From NCBI RefSeq assembly GCF_963668385.1, contig NZ_OY764327.1, positions 2,170,001 to 2,234,000 on the forward strand: a stretch of DNA of 64,000 bases, written 5' to 3'. Position 1 is the stretch's first letter, and each line of letters opens with the position of its first letter. Positions 27,447-36,175 of this stretch are shown here, piece by piece. Source of the stretch: an uncultured Carboxylicivirga sp. Its GTDB lineage: Bacteria; Bacteroidota; Bacteroidia; Bacteroidales; Marinilabiliaceae. The notes under the pieces are model-generated. The model had not been told where the DNA came from. It saw nothing but the letters and a program-made list of their open reading frames with translations, and ran no database searches. Both the position numbers and the translations under genes were made by a program.

Positions 27447-28955
27447 ATGGGAAAATTTTATAGAAAACTTCATAAGTGGCCAGGACTACTCATTGCATTT
27501 TTGCTTTTATATTTTGCGATTACAGGGATAATTATGAATCACCGTGAGTTTTTCTCAGGCATTGATGTTTCACGAAGTAGCCTCCCAAATGATTTCCGTT
27601 ATAAGAATTGGAACAATAGTGCCATTAAGGGTAATCTTATTATAAGTTCAGATAGCATTCTGGTCTTTGGTAATATTGGTGTATGGCTTACAGATTCTAC
27701 TTTTACGAATTATCAATCATTAAATAATGGTTTTCCACATGGTAGCGACAATCGTAAAATTTTTGACTTACATCTTTCAACCGATGGAAATTTATACGCT
27801 GCTACACAATTCGGATTGTTTGCTTTTAATAAGAAGAATAAGCAATGGACTAAGTTTGATTTAGATGTTAATATTAAACGCTTTGTGGCGATTGAAAGTA
27901 TTGGGGATACGCTTTACGTTTTGAATCGCTCTTATTTGTTTAAAGGGAAATCCGATGGAATTAGTACCCATTTTCAGAAAATGGAGCTGAAACAACCAAT
28001 TAATTACAGCGATAAGGTTTCGCTTTTTGAGACTATGTGGCAAATTCATTCAGGTGAAATTTTCGGAATTCCCGGAAAGCTGTTTGTTGATGTGTTAGGA
28101 TTAGTAACTATCTTTTTATCGATTACCGGAATTTTTTACTTCTTTTTCCCAGGATGGATAAAGCGTAGAAAGAAAAAGTCGAAAACAGTTACATCAATAG
28201 TAAAGACGAACCGATGGTCGTTAAAATGGCACAATAAAACAGGAGCATGGTTATTTGTTTGCCTGATAGTTTTGTTTTTTACAGGCATGTTCTTACGCCC
28301 TCCGTTGCTTATTGCTATTGCCTATTCAAAAGTAAGCCCTGTAAAATATTCTCATCTCGATCAGCATAATCCCTGGTATGATAAATTGAGGGACTTAAAT
28401 TTTGATGAACAACGAAATGAATTTCTTTTGGCAACATCGGAAGGAATCTATTATATGGACAAAGATAATCTGGCTCCAATAGCTTTTAAGGTTCAGCCTC
28501 CGGTAAGTGTTATGGGAATTAATGTGCTTGAACCTTTCAATGATGGAGCATACATTTTAGGTTCGTTCAGCGGTTTGTTCTTATGGCATCCCGCTCATCC
28601 TGAGATTTACAACTATGCAAAAGGTACTTTATATGCAGGAAATACAACTGGCAGACCTGTTGGCGATTTTAAAGTTACAGGATTGATAACTGATTTGGAC
28701 GACAAAAAATATATGATTGACTATGACAAAGGAGCCATTCCTTTGTATCACGATAAGTTATTTCCGGAAATGCCAAATAATGTCCTTAAAGAATCGAAAA
28801 TGTCACTCTGGAACTTATCACTTGAAATTCACACAGGACGTTTTTTTCGATTTCTTCTTGGTAACTTTTACATTCTCCTGGTTCCATTGTCTGGGTTGGT
28901 GGGTGTAATGGTTGTTTTGAGCGGGTATTTGTTATGGCGAAAAAAGTTTAGATAG
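27447..28955 (+). CDS. PepSY-associated transmembrane protein
   Basis: The 502-residue protein has helices at about 12-30, 205-230, 262-285 and near the C-terminus (FYILLVPLSGLVGVMVVLSG), with conserved His residues in the helices (KLHKWPGLL, KWHNKTGAW, EIHTGRFF), the PepSY_TM layout. The periplasmic part between helices 1 and 2 looks like a beta-propeller-like sensor (SSDSILVFGNIGVW, HLSTDGNLYAATQFGLFAF). Related proteins act in reductive iron or haem processes. It is divergent from nrfH and shares the central palindrome, so it probably belongs to the same regulon. Exact role unknown. Confidence 0.75.
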   Translation: MGKFYRKLHKWPGLLIAFLLLYFAITGIIMNHREFFSGIDVSRSSLPNDFRYKNWNNSAIKGNLIISSDSILVFGNIGVWLTDSTFTNYQSLNNGFPHGSDNRKIFDLHLSTDGNLYAATQFGLFAFNKKNKQWTKFDLDVNIKRFVAIESIGDTLYVLNRSYLFKGKSDGISTHFQKMELKQPINYSDKVSLFETMWQIHSGEIFGIPGKLFVDVLGLVTIFLSITGIFYFFFPGWIKRRKKKSKTVTSIVKTNRWSLKWHNKTGAWLFVCLIVLFFTGMFLRPPLLIAIAYSKVSPVKYSHLDQHNPWYDKLRDLNFDEQRNEFLLATSEGIYYMDKDNLAPIAFKVQPPVSVMGINVLEPFNDGAYILGSFSGLFLWHPAHPEIYNYAKGTLYAGNTTGRPVGDFKVTGLITDLDDKKYMIDYDKGAIPLYHDKLFPEMPNNVLKESKMSLWNLSLEIHTGRFFRFLLGNFYILLVPLSGLVGVMVVLSGYLLWRKKFR

Positions 28956-29008
28956 GTCAATAACCAATAGATATTTTGTAAATTGTTATAAACTAAAATT
29001 TTAAGAAT

Positions 29009-29185
29009 ATGGAAGCAAAAGAGCAAGTTTTAGAAGTCATGAAAAAGGAGGGCACTCCATTAAATGCTGGTAAAATAGTTGAATTAACGGGACTAGACCG
29101 TAAGGTTGTTGATAAGGCAATGACAGAATTAAAAAAAGAAGAAGCTATCGTTTCTCCTAAAAGGTGTTATTGGACTGCAAAATAA
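29009..29185 (+). CDS. Small winged-helix-like protein
   Basis: A 58-residue frame begins [20 protein letters not shown] and ends KRCYWTAK. It has the pattern of a minimal winged helix: helix 1 [11 protein letters not shown], helix 2 AGKIVELTG, recognition helix [15 protein letters not shown] and a short hairpin [11 protein letters not shown]. Such single-domain proteins in anaerobe genomes are annotated as transcriptional regulators or MarR-like fragments. It begins 53 bp after the PepSY gene and ends 12 bp before the cupin gene, so it is likely co-transcribed with both. Confidence 0.7.
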   Translation: MEAKEQVLEVMKKEGTPLNAGKIVELTGLDRKVVDKAMTELKKEEAIVSPKRCYWTAK

Positions 29186-29197
29186 TATTTTAAAATT

Positions 29198-29536
29198 ATG
29201 ATTTCAAGAAGCTATAAAACAGAAGAACCAAAAGAAAACCCGCATAAGGTTGATGTTAAGCAGTTGTATAATAAGGAATCGGCACAAGTAATGCACATTA
29301 CCTTAAAACCCGGTGAAACATTAAAACCGCACAAAACACCAGTTGATGTAACCTTTTATGTGTTGGAGGGAACTCCAACGGTACATGTAGGTGATGAATC
29401 GGTGGTGATTGAAAAAGATACCTTGATTGAAAGTCCTGCTGATATTGTTCATTATTTGAGTAACGAAGGAACAAGTCAAGCCAGAATATTGGTTACAAAA
29501 GCACCAAGACCAACTTCGCAAACCAAGCTTTTATAA
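29198..29536 (+). CDS. Cupin-domain protein (first copy)
   Basis: The 112-residue single-domain cupin has motif 1 HITLKPGETLKPHKTPVDVTFYVLEG (residues about 31-56) and motif 2 ESPADIVHYLSNEG. Histidines and a glutamate suitable for a metal site are partly kept. It is followed at 17 bp by a DUF438/hemerythrin gene. The same pair, cupin plus DUF438 protein, recurs at 34489 and 34967. Ligand unknown; the context suggests nitrosative stress or metal-bound NO chemistry. Confidence 0.75.
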   Translation: MISRSYKTEEPKENPHKVDVKQLYNKESAQVMHITLKPGETLKPHKTPVDVTFYVLEGTPTVHVGDESVVIEKDTLIESPADIVHYLSNEGTSQARILVTKAPRPTSQTKLL

Positions 29537-29553
29537 ACTAAAATCCAATTGTC

Positions 29554-30807
29554 ATGAGCGAACTTATTAATAATTCAAAATATCGTAAAGAGCGGTTAAA
29601 AGAACTTATTCTAAAACTACACGAAGGAGAATCGGCAGAAGCTGTAAAAAAAGAACTGGTTGAAACGCTAAAAAATATTCCTTACGGTGAAGTAGTTGAA
29701 GTAGAACAGGAACTGATGCAGGAAGGCTTACCAGAAGAAGAAGTTTTAAAATTATGTGATGTTCATGGTTCGGTTCTTGAAGGCAATGTAGATTTAAGCG
29801 GAGCAAAAGATATTCCAGACGGACATCCGGTTGATGTTTTCAAGAATGAGAATATTGAGCTGAAAAAAGTTGCCGAAAAAGCGAAAACCCTTTTAAAGGC
29901 ATTAAGTGCAGTTGATGATTCGGAGTTTCAGCAATTTATATTCGGATTACAAGGTGTGTTTAATCAATTGATGGATGTTGACAAGCACTACCTTCGTAAA
30001 GAGTACCTTGTTTTTCCACATTTAGAGAAAAATGAGATTACCGGCCCACCCAAGGTCATGTGGGGTAAACATGATGAGATAAGGGAACAATTGAAAGGTT
30101 GTATCGAGGTTTTAAACACTAAAAATATTACCAAGACCGATTTAGTTGATTCTCTCGATTTGTTGTTTTTCCCGACTCTGCAAGCCGTAATTGATATGGT
30201 ACAAAAAGAGGAAGAAATTCTTTTTCCAATGAGTATGGATGTACTCACAACAGAGGATTGGTGGAGCATTCATAAACAAACGCTGGAATTTGGTTTTTGC
30301 CTTTATGACCCACAAGTTGAATGGAAACCCGAAGGGCTAACCGATGAGAAAGATGATACAGGGGTTACTTCTGACGGAAGCATTCAATTGCCCTCCGGAA
30401 GCTTTTCAGCAAAGGAAATAATGGCTATTCTAAACTCCGTTCCATTCGATATGACCTTTGTAGATAAAAACGACAAAGTAAAATATTTCACACAAGGAAA
30501 GGAGCGCATTTTTGTTCGAAACCGTTCCATAATCAACCGTGATGTTCGTTTGTGCCACCCTCCCGGAAGCACCCATATTGTCGAGAAAATTCTGGAAGAC
30601 TTTAAATCGGGAAAAGCATCCCATGCTCCGTTCTGGATTCAAATGAAAGGCAAGTTTATTAAGATTGAATACTTTGCTCTGCGTGGTGAAGATGGTGAAT
30701 ACCTTGGAACACTTGAAGTTTCTCAAGATTTATCAGAAAACAGGGCTTTAGAAGGTGAAAGACGTATTTTAGAATATACAGACGATAAAGAAAAAGACAA
30801 TGGATAA
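29554..30807 (+). CDS. DUF438 - hemerythrin-like - PAS protein (first copy)
   Basis: This 417-residue soluble protein has three parts. Residues about 10-75 are DUF438 (RKERLKELILKLHEGE). Residues about 85-240 are a hemerythrin-like four-helix bundle with HYLRKEYLVFPHLE, KHDEIREQL and EEEILFPMS supplying His/Glu ligands for a diiron site. Residues about 285-405 are a PAS domain containing CHPPGSTHIVEKIL. Hemerythrin-like proteins bind O2 or NO, and DUF438 proteins commonly sit in NO-response loci. It overlaps the next gene by 8 nt. A diverged copy is at 34967. Confidence 0.85.
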   Translation: MSELINNSKYRKERLKELILKLHEGESAEAVKKELVETLKNIPYGEVVEVEQELMQEGLPEEEVLKLCDVHGSVLEGNVDLSGAKDIPDGHPVDVFKNENIELKKVAEKAKTLLKALSAVDDSEFQQFIFGLQGVFNQLMDVDKHYLRKEYLVFPHLEKNEITGPPKVMWGKHDEIREQLKGCIEVLNTKNITKTDLVDSLDLLFFPTLQAVIDMVQKEEEILFPMSMDVLTTEDWWSIHKQTLEFGFCLYDPQVEWKPEGLTDEKDDTGVTSDGSIQLPSGSFSAKEIMAILNSVPFDMTFVDKNDKVKYFTQGKERIFVRNRSIINRDVRLCHPPGSTHIVEKILEDFKSGKASHAPFWIQMKGKFIKIEYFALRGEDGEYLGTLEVSQDLSENRALEGERRILEYTDDKEKDNG

Positions 30808-31324
30808 ACTGATAATTACTCCCAAAACGAAGATATTCGATTTGTTGGAAGCATATCCTCAATTGGAGGATGTGCTAATAGCTGTTGCTCCACCGTTCAA
30901 AAAGTTGAAGAATCCTGTATTGCGAAAAACCATTACAAAGATTACTACTTTAAGTCAGGCTTCTGTAATTGGTGGTATCAAAGTTGAAGAACTCATAAAC
31001 AAGCTTCGGGCAGAAGTAGGGCAATCAGCAACCGATTCTATAGAAACAGAAGGTAGTCATTTCATTACAGAACAACCTGACTGGTTTGATGAATCGCATG
31101 TCTCAGAATCAATTGATATTGGGGAAATGCTAAATGCAGGTGAACAGCCAGTGCATGAAGTATTAGCTTTATTGAAGAAACTTGAACCAGGAAAAATATT
31201 AAAAGTAATTGCACCTTTTATTCCGGCTCCACTTATTGATAAATCACTAAGTTTGAACTATGAGCATTGGCTTGACAAAAAGGGTGAAGAAGAATTTTTC
31301 GTGTATTTCAGAAATCATTCATAA
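30800..31324 (+). CDS. DUF1858 - DUF2249 protein
   Basis: The 174-residue protein joins an N-terminal DUF1858-like domain (ITPKTKIFDLLEAYPQLEDVL, about residues 5-65) to a C-terminal DUF2249-like domain (VHEVLALLKKLEPGKILKVIAPF ... PLIDKSL, about 115-174). Both domains recur in denitrification and nitrosative-stress operons beside hemerythrin-like proteins. Its start lies 8 nt inside the upstream DUF438 gene, showing translational coupling. The DUF2249 fold resembles TusA, so a redox-carrier role is possible, but the TusA-type cysteine is not visible. Confidence 0.75.
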   Translation: MDKLIITPKTKIFDLLEAYPQLEDVLIAVAPPFKKLKNPVLRKTITKITTLSQASVIGGIKVEELINKLRAEVGQSATDSIETEGSHFITEQPDWFDESHVSESIDIGEMLNAGEQPVHEVLALLKKLEPGKILKVIAPFIPAPLIDKSLSLNYEHWLDKKGEEEFFVYFRNHS

Positions 31325-31331
31325 CGAAAAT

Positions 31332-31859
31332 ATGAAGCAAATAATATTAACACTAGTTTACCTGGTGTTTATTGTTCAATTGGGGCAATCTCAGGACAAT
31401 AAGTTTAAACGATTAGAATTTCTATTGGGGAATTGGCATGGAACAGGTTCCGGCTTCGGTAATAATAACTCAGTCATTGAATCGAGTTTCAATTTGGTTA
31501 TGGATAACAATTACATTGAAGTAAGCAATGAATCTAAATTCGAACCCACAGAAAAGAATCCGGAAGGTGAACATCATATTGACAAAGGCTTTATAAGTTT
31601 TGATAAAACCCGAAGTGCAATTGTCTTTCGGCAATTCAACAGCGAAGGATATTATAACAAGTATGTACTGGTTGATTCCTTATCGAACGATACAACATTG
31701 GTGTTCAATACCGAATTTATCGAAAACTTTGTACCCGGAGGAAAAGCTCGCTGGATTATAAAAAAGCTCTCAGAAACAGAAATAGAAACGACATTTGATG
31801 TTTCATTTCCCAATAAGGAATACACTTGTTTTGGGACGAATAAACTTACCAAGCAATGA
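31332..31859 (+). CDS. Exported beta-barrel-like protein, possibly nitrobindin/lipocalin-like
   Basis: ATG at 31332 gives 175 residues with a signal peptide (MKQIILTLVYLVFIVQLGQSQ). The mature part begins FKRLEFLLGNWHGTGSGFG, like the first strand of DUF1579 and nitrobindin-like barrels (G.W.G.G.G), and is then built of alternating strands. Nitrobindins bind haem and handle NO or peroxynitrite. A haem-ligand His is not certain here, so the function is a guess strengthened by the neighbouring NO-response genes. Last gene of the 29009-31859 run; a terminator overlaps its stop. Confidence 0.5.
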   Translation: MKQIILTLVYLVFIVQLGQSQDNKFKRLEFLLGNWHGTGSGFGNNNSVIESSFNLVMDNNYIEVSNESKFEPTEKNPEGEHHIDKGFISFDKTRSAIVFRQFNSEGYYNKYVLVDSLSNDTTLVFNTEFIENFVPGGKARWIIKKLSETEIETTFDVSFPNKEYTCFGTNKLTKQ

Positions 31860-31882
31860 TTTGAAAGGCCATTGCTTGTTTT
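31851..31882 (+). terminator. Terminator between convergent operons
   Basis: AAGCAATG (31851-31858) pairs with CATTGCTT (31870-31877), followed by GTTTTTA. It ends the plus-strand run; the hcpR-like gene ends at 31882 on the other strand. Confidence 0.7.
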
Positions 31883-32637
31883 TACTTTAGCAATCCCGAA
31901 AGGGCTTTTTTATCCACAATTTTTATATTTCGTCCATCTGCTTCGATAATGCCCTCATTATGCATTTCACGTATTACCCTTCCCAGCGATGGGCGTGAAA
32001 TTCCAAATATATTGGCAAGTTCACTTTGTGAGTTTTTAATCGTAAATTCCATTTTACCTTCTCGTCTAACATGTTCAAGCAGATAATTTGCAAATTTGCC
32101 TCTAATGGATTGTAAGCCCAAAAGCTTAATCTTTTTTGTGAGTTTCTGTGCCCGATTGGATATAATATCGAGATAGTTTTTTAACACAGTATTTTCATTA
32201 CAAAACAAGTTCATCAGGTCTTGTCTCGGTATAAACAAGATTTTGGTTTCTTCAATGGCTATCACATCAACAGGAAGTGTATTATCCTCACCAAATAAAA
32301 ATGCAGAAGCAATTGTATCAGGAGCATGAAGTTCTTCAATACGCAATGACTTTCCCTGGAAGTCCATCATTTCACCAACAGCAGCACCTTTAACAATTAT
32401 TCTGAGACTGTTGCATGTATCACCACTACTTGCAATCAGTTCATCTTTTTGGTAGGTTTTCACCTGGTGATGGACTTTTTTAATTATCTCACCAATGGCC
32501 TCAGCCTTTAAATCTTTAAAAATATAGCTCGATTTCAGTGCATCTACATAGTTTAAAAAGCAAAAACTACATTTATCATTACAAGGTTGAATATATTTTT
32601 CATTGAAATTATTATCCTCCGTAGCTGTACTTCCCAT
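31882..32637 (-). CDS. hcpR: Crp/Fnr-family regulator, HcpR-like
   Basis: The 251-residue protein has a cyclic-nucleotide-binding-type sensor fold (about 40-150), a dimerisation helix and a winged HTH (NSQSELANIFGISRPSLGRVIREM). Cys19-X3-Cys23-X2-Cys26 (PCNDKCSFC) at the N-terminus plus Cys75 resembles the four cluster ligands of FNR, so it may carry an Fe-S cluster sensing O2 or NO; this is inferred. Divergent from hcp, with the palindrome CTGTAACATATGTTACAG between them. Its own -7 element (TAACTTTG, minus strand, 32666-32673) lies 16 bp from the palindrome, suggesting autoregulation. Confidence 0.85.
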   Translation of the reverse strand: MGSTATEDNNFNEKYIQPCNDKCSFCFLNYVDALKSSYIFKDLKAEAIGEIIKKVHHQVKTYQKDELIASSGDTCNSLRIIVKGAAVGEMMDFQGKSLRIEELHAPDTIASAFLFGEDNTLPVDVIAIEETKILFIPRQDLMNLFCNENTVLKNYLDIISNRAQKLTKKIKLLGLQSIRGKFANYLLEHVRREGKMEFTIKNSQSELANIFGISRPSLGRVIREMHNEGIIEADGRNIKIVDKKALSGLLK

Positions 32638-32689
32638 AAACTGTGACTTAGATATTTATTTTCGACAAAGTTAGAAAAAAATGACCTTC

Positions 32690-32707
32690 CTGTAACATAT
32701 GTTACAG
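32690..32707. promoter_or_regulatory. Candidate HcpR/FNR-type operator, hcpR / hcp divergent region
   Basis: CTGTAACATATGTTACAG is a perfect 18-bp palindrome. The plus-strand -7 element GAACTTTG (32728-32735) lies exactly 20 bp downstream, the same spacing as at nrfH. The hcpR -7 element lies 16 bp away on the other side. Confidence 0.8.
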
Positions 32708-32775
32708 CTATTGCTTTCAAAATGACTGAACTTTGTATCGTTGATTTAGAATAAAAATTTAAAAAAGATAAGATT

Positions 32776-34419
32776 ATGAGCATGTTTTGTTACCAATGTC
32801 AGGAAGCTGCAAAAGGGGAAGGTTGTACTATCAAAGGAGTTTGTGGTAAAGAAGATTCAACAGCGAACTTACAGGATTTATTAGTGTATGTAACCAAAGG
32901 TGTATCATTGGTTACTGAAATTGCAAAGAAGAACTCGGTTGCCATTGATAAAGCCGACAAATTTGTTTTTGAGGCATTATTTGTGACCATTACCAACGCT
33001 AATTTTGATGATAATAAAATCACCAATAAAATTATTGAAGGTATTCAGGTTCGTGATGCTTTAAAGAAAGAACTGGAAGATAAAGGTGTAGAAATTCCAA
33101 ACCTTCCGGCTAATGCGACTTGGGTTGCAGAGGGCGAAGAAGCAATTAAAGCTAAAAGTGAAATTGTTGGAATATTAACAGAGCAAAACGAGGATATTCG
33201 TTCATTGAAAGAGTTGTTAACCTACGGATTAAAAGGGATGGCTGCTTATGCCGAACATGCTTTTAATTTAGGTTATACTGACGAGAAAGTATTTGCATTT
33301 ATGCATAAGGCATTAGTTGCCACTACCAGAACTGACATTACTGTTGATGAATTGGTTGGCTTAACTTTGGAATGCGGTGAGTATGGTGTAAATGTGATGG
33401 CACTGTTAGATAAGGCCAATACAGAATCTTATGGAAATCCTGAAATCACAAAAGTAAATATTGGTGTACGTAACAATCCGGCAATCCTTATCAGCGGTCA
33501 CGACCTGAAAGATATGGAAGAGCTGTTAAAGCAAACCGAAGGAACCGGGGTTGATGTTTATACACACAGCGAGATGTTGCCAGCTCACTATTATCCTGCA
33601 TTTAAAAAGTACGAACACTTTGTAGGAAACTATGGTAATGCATGGTGGAAACAAAAAGAAGAATTTGAATCATTTAACGGAGCGATTTTATTTACAACAA
33701 ACTGTATTGTTCCTCCAAAAGATAGTTACAAAACTAGAGTTTATACAACAGGTGCATCAGGTTTCGATGGTTGTACTCATATTCCGGACAGACAAGACGG
33801 ACAACCAAAAGATTTTTCTGCAATCATTGAACACGCTAAAAGATTGCCTGCTCCAACCGAGATTGAAACAGGTGAAATTGTGGGTGGATTTGCACACAAC
33901 CAGGTAATGCAATTAGCCGACAAAGTAGTTGATGCTGTTAAAACAGGAGCTATTAAGAAATTCCTTGTAATGGCAGGATGTGATGGAAGAATGAAAGGAC
34001 GTGAATACTATACAGATTTTGCAGACCAATTACCACAAGATACTGTTATTCTTACCGCAGGATGTGCGAAATATCGTTACAACAAATTACCATTGGGTGA
34101 TATAGGTGGCATTCCTCGTGTATTGGATGCAGGACAATGTAACGATTCATATTCTTTGGCTGTTGTAGCTCTAAAACTGAAAGAAGTATTTGAACTGAAT
34201 GATATTAACGAACTGCCAATTGCATATAACATTGCATGGTACGAGCAAAAAGCTGTGATTGTATTATTAGCTTTATTGCATTTAGGAGTGAAAAACATTC
34301 ACCTGGGGCCAACATTGCCAGCTTTCCTTTCTCCAAATGTGGTCAATGTTTTGGTTGAGAACTTCGGAATAGCCGGAATTGGAACCGTTGAAGAAGATTT
34401 GAAGCTTCATTTGGCTTAA
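32776..34419 (+). CDS. hcp: Hybrid-cluster protein (hydroxylamine reductase / NO reductase)
   Basis: The 547-residue protein starts [16 protein letters not shown], with the N-terminal cluster motif CX2CX8CX5C (Cys5, 8, 17, 23). C-terminal [15 protein letters not shown] and the Glu/Cys ligands of the 4Fe-2O-2S hybrid cluster are present. Hcp protects anaerobes from NO by reducing it to N2O and also reduces hydroxylamine in vitro. It is transcribed divergently from hcpR and preceded by the candidate operator at class II spacing. A terminator follows. Confidence 0.95.
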   Translation: MSMFCYQCQEAAKGEGCTIKGVCGKEDSTANLQDLLVYVTKGVSLVTEIAKKNSVAIDKADKFVFEALFVTITNANFDDNKITNKIIEGIQVRDALKKELEDKGVEIPNLPANATWVAEGEEAIKAKSEIVGILTEQNEDIRSLKELLTYGLKGMAAYAEHAFNLGYTDEKVFAFMHKALVATTRTDITVDELVGLTLECGEYGVNVMALLDKANTESYGNPEITKVNIGVRNNPAILISGHDLKDMEELLKQTEGTGVDVYTHSEMLPAHYYPAFKKYEHFVGNYGNAWWKQKEEFESFNGAILFTTNCIVPPKDSYKTRVYTTGASGFDGCTHIPDRQDGQPKDFSAIIEHAKRLPAPTEIETGEIVGGFAHNQVMQLADKVVDAVKTGAIKKFLVMAGCDGRMKGREYYTDFADQLPQDTVILTAGCAKYRYNKLPLGDIGGIPRVLDAGQCNDSYSLAVVALKLKEVFELNDINELPIAYNIAWYEQKAVIVLLALLHLGVKNIHLGPTLPAFLSPNVVNVLVENFGIAGIGTVEEDLKLHLA

Positions 34420-34437
34420 TATAAAACATACTCATGT

Positions 34438-34468
34438 AGAACGCTGCAAAACAGATGTGTAGCGTTCT
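34438..34468 (+). terminator. Terminator or attenuator after hcp
   Basis: AGAACGCT (34438-34445) pairs with AGCGTTCT (34461-34468), followed by ATTTT. Only 20 bp separate it from the next start codon, so the downstream cupin may depend on read-through. Confidence 0.7.
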
Positions 34469-34488
34469 ATTTTAAAACGTAATTAGCT

Positions 34489-34821
34489 ATGATTGAAAAG
34501 ATATTTAATACCGCAGAAGTTTACAACCTGAAAGACATGGTTGATTATTCCGATGGTTCAACTGTAAGCAAGATTATTACACGTAATGAAAAGGGAAATT
34601 TAACCTTGTTTGCCTTTGATAAAGGACAAAACCATAGTGAACATTCAGCTCCGTTTGATGCCATTGTTCAGGTTTTGGAAGGTTCGGGTACAATTATAAT
34701 CAATAAGAAGGAGCATAAGGTAAGTGAAGGACAATTGATTATTATGCCAGCCAACATTCCTCATGCTGTAGAAGCAACAGAAAAGTTTAAGATGTTGCTG
34801 ATAATGATTAAAGCATCCTAA
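34489..34821 (+). CDS. Cupin-domain protein (second copy)
   Basis: The 110-residue cupin has motif 1 GQNHSEHSAPFDAIVQVLEGSG (two His and the motif glutamate) and motif 2 MPANIPHAVEA with a third His, giving a full 3-His/Glu metal site. It is better conserved in that respect than the copy at 29198. It lies just behind the hcp terminator and before the second DUF438 gene. A metal-dependent function in NO or nitrite stress is suggested by position only. Confidence 0.8.
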   Translation: MIEKIFNTAEVYNLKDMVDYSDGSTVSKIITRNEKGNLTLFAFDKGQNHSEHSAPFDAIVQVLEGSGTIIINKKEHKVSEGQLIIMPANIPHAVEATEKFKMLLIMIKAS

Positions 34822-34878
34822 AATTAATCGTTGTGAGCATAATAACTACAAGTTCTCAAAAACTTAAACGTTACTCAT

Positions 34879-34912
34879 AAACCGTTGTGAATTTCATTTT
34901 GCAGCGGTTTTT
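34879..34912 (+). terminator. Terminator after the second cupin gene
   Basis: AAACCGTTG (34879-34887) pairs with CAGCGGTTT (34902-34910) with one G-T pair, followed by TT. It separates the cupin from the DUF438 gene at 34967. Confidence 0.6.
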
Positions 34913-34966
34913 GCTTATAGTAAATATTAATATTTGTAAATTATAAGGCTAATTAATGTTTTTGAT

Positions 34967-36157
34967 ATGTCGGAATTCACAAATACAAAACAACAACGGA
35001 TAAAAAAATTGCTTGAGGTTTCTAAACTAATTTTGGAAACAGGGAACGCTCATTCATTCATTACTGAAAACAAGGATTTTATTTCTACGGTAATTCCAAC
35101 TGATTTTATTACCCTTTTCGATGAAATTATAAAAGATGGATATAACATGGAGGATATTAAAGTACTTACAAATAAAGTCCTGAATATTTTCCATGTTCCT
35201 ATTCGTGATTATGTAAGAGTTGAACCCAAACCGGATTCATTTCTTGATGTATTGGAACAGAATAACCACGAAATGGAATTGTTATTGAATAAAGTCCGTC
35301 CGGTTTTTAAAGAATTTGTGAAAGACTCAGGTAATTCTGATTTACAGAAAAAACTGACTGAACTCTTTACCCGTCTTGAAATTTTTGCAAAACATTACAC
35401 TATAAAGGAAAATGTTCTATTCCCAATCATAGAGGAATCATGGCCGGACTATCGCTGTTTACAGATTATGTGGTCGTTTCACGATGATATTCGCAGAAAT
35501 ATTAAATTCGTAATCAGTCAATTACAAGAAGGCAATATCGACCTTAAACCATTCAATAAAGGTGTTGGCGATATATTCTTTAATATGCACGCCATAAAGT
35601 TCAGAGAAGAACGTATTCTTTTTCCTTATATATTATCGACTATCACCGAAAATCAGTTAGAAAAGATGAATCGTGAAGGCTTTGAGCTGGGCTATCCATT
35701 TATCCAACCTAATTTAAAGATGGACAAAGAAGTAAAACCAGATTATGAAGGGAACCTTGTAAATCTTGGAACGGGTAAAGTAAGTATCGAGCAAATTAAA
35801 CTCATTTTTAATCATCTTCCGGTGGATATTACCTTTGTAGATGAGAACAACAAAGTTTGTTATTTCTCAACACCGCCTAGACGTATTTTTCCTCGTACAA
35901 CAGCCATTATTGGACGTGAAGTAAGCAACTGTCACCCTCCTGAAAGTGTTCATGTGGTTGAACAAATTGTTGAATCATTCAGAAATGGCGAAAAAGACCA
36001 GGCTAACTTCTGGATTAAAATGCGAGGTGAATTTATTCTTATTCAATATTTTGCCGTTCGTGATGAATCTGGCAACTACAAAGGAGTTATTGAAGTTTCG
36101 CAAGAAATATCAGGAATCAAAGCATTGGAAGGTGAAAAACGATTGTTGGATTGGTAA
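34967..36157 (+). CDS. DUF438 - hemerythrin-like - PAS protein (second copy)
   Basis: This 396-residue protein has the same domain order as the product of 29554-30807. DUF438-like residues about 8-80 are degenerate. The hemerythrin-like bundle has HYTIKENVLFPIIE, SFHDDIRRNI and REERILFPYIL (about 90-235). The PAS domain has NCHPPESVHVVEQIV (about 270-390). His and Glu ligands for a diiron centre are kept. The two copies are clearly diverged, so this is not a recent duplication. A terminator precedes it, so it probably has its own promoter. Confidence 0.85.
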   Translation: MSEFTNTKQQRIKKLLEVSKLILETGNAHSFITENKDFISTVIPTDFITLFDEIIKDGYNMEDIKVLTNKVLNIFHVPIRDYVRVEPKPDSFLDVLEQNNHEMELLLNKVRPVFKEFVKDSGNSDLQKKLTELFTRLEIFAKHYTIKENVLFPIIEESWPDYRCLQIMWSFHDDIRRNIKFVISQLQEGNIDLKPFNKGVGDIFFNMHAIKFREERILFPYILSTITENQLEKMNREGFELGYPFIQPNLKMDKEVKPDYEGNLVNLGTGKVSIEQIKLIFNHLPVDITFVDENNKVCYFSTPPRRIFPRTTAIIGREVSNCHPPESVHVVEQIVESFRNGEKDQANFWIKMRGEFILIQYFAVRDESGNYKGVIEVSQEISGIKALEGEKRLLDW

Positions 36158-36175
36158 TCTTAAATCTTTTAAAAT

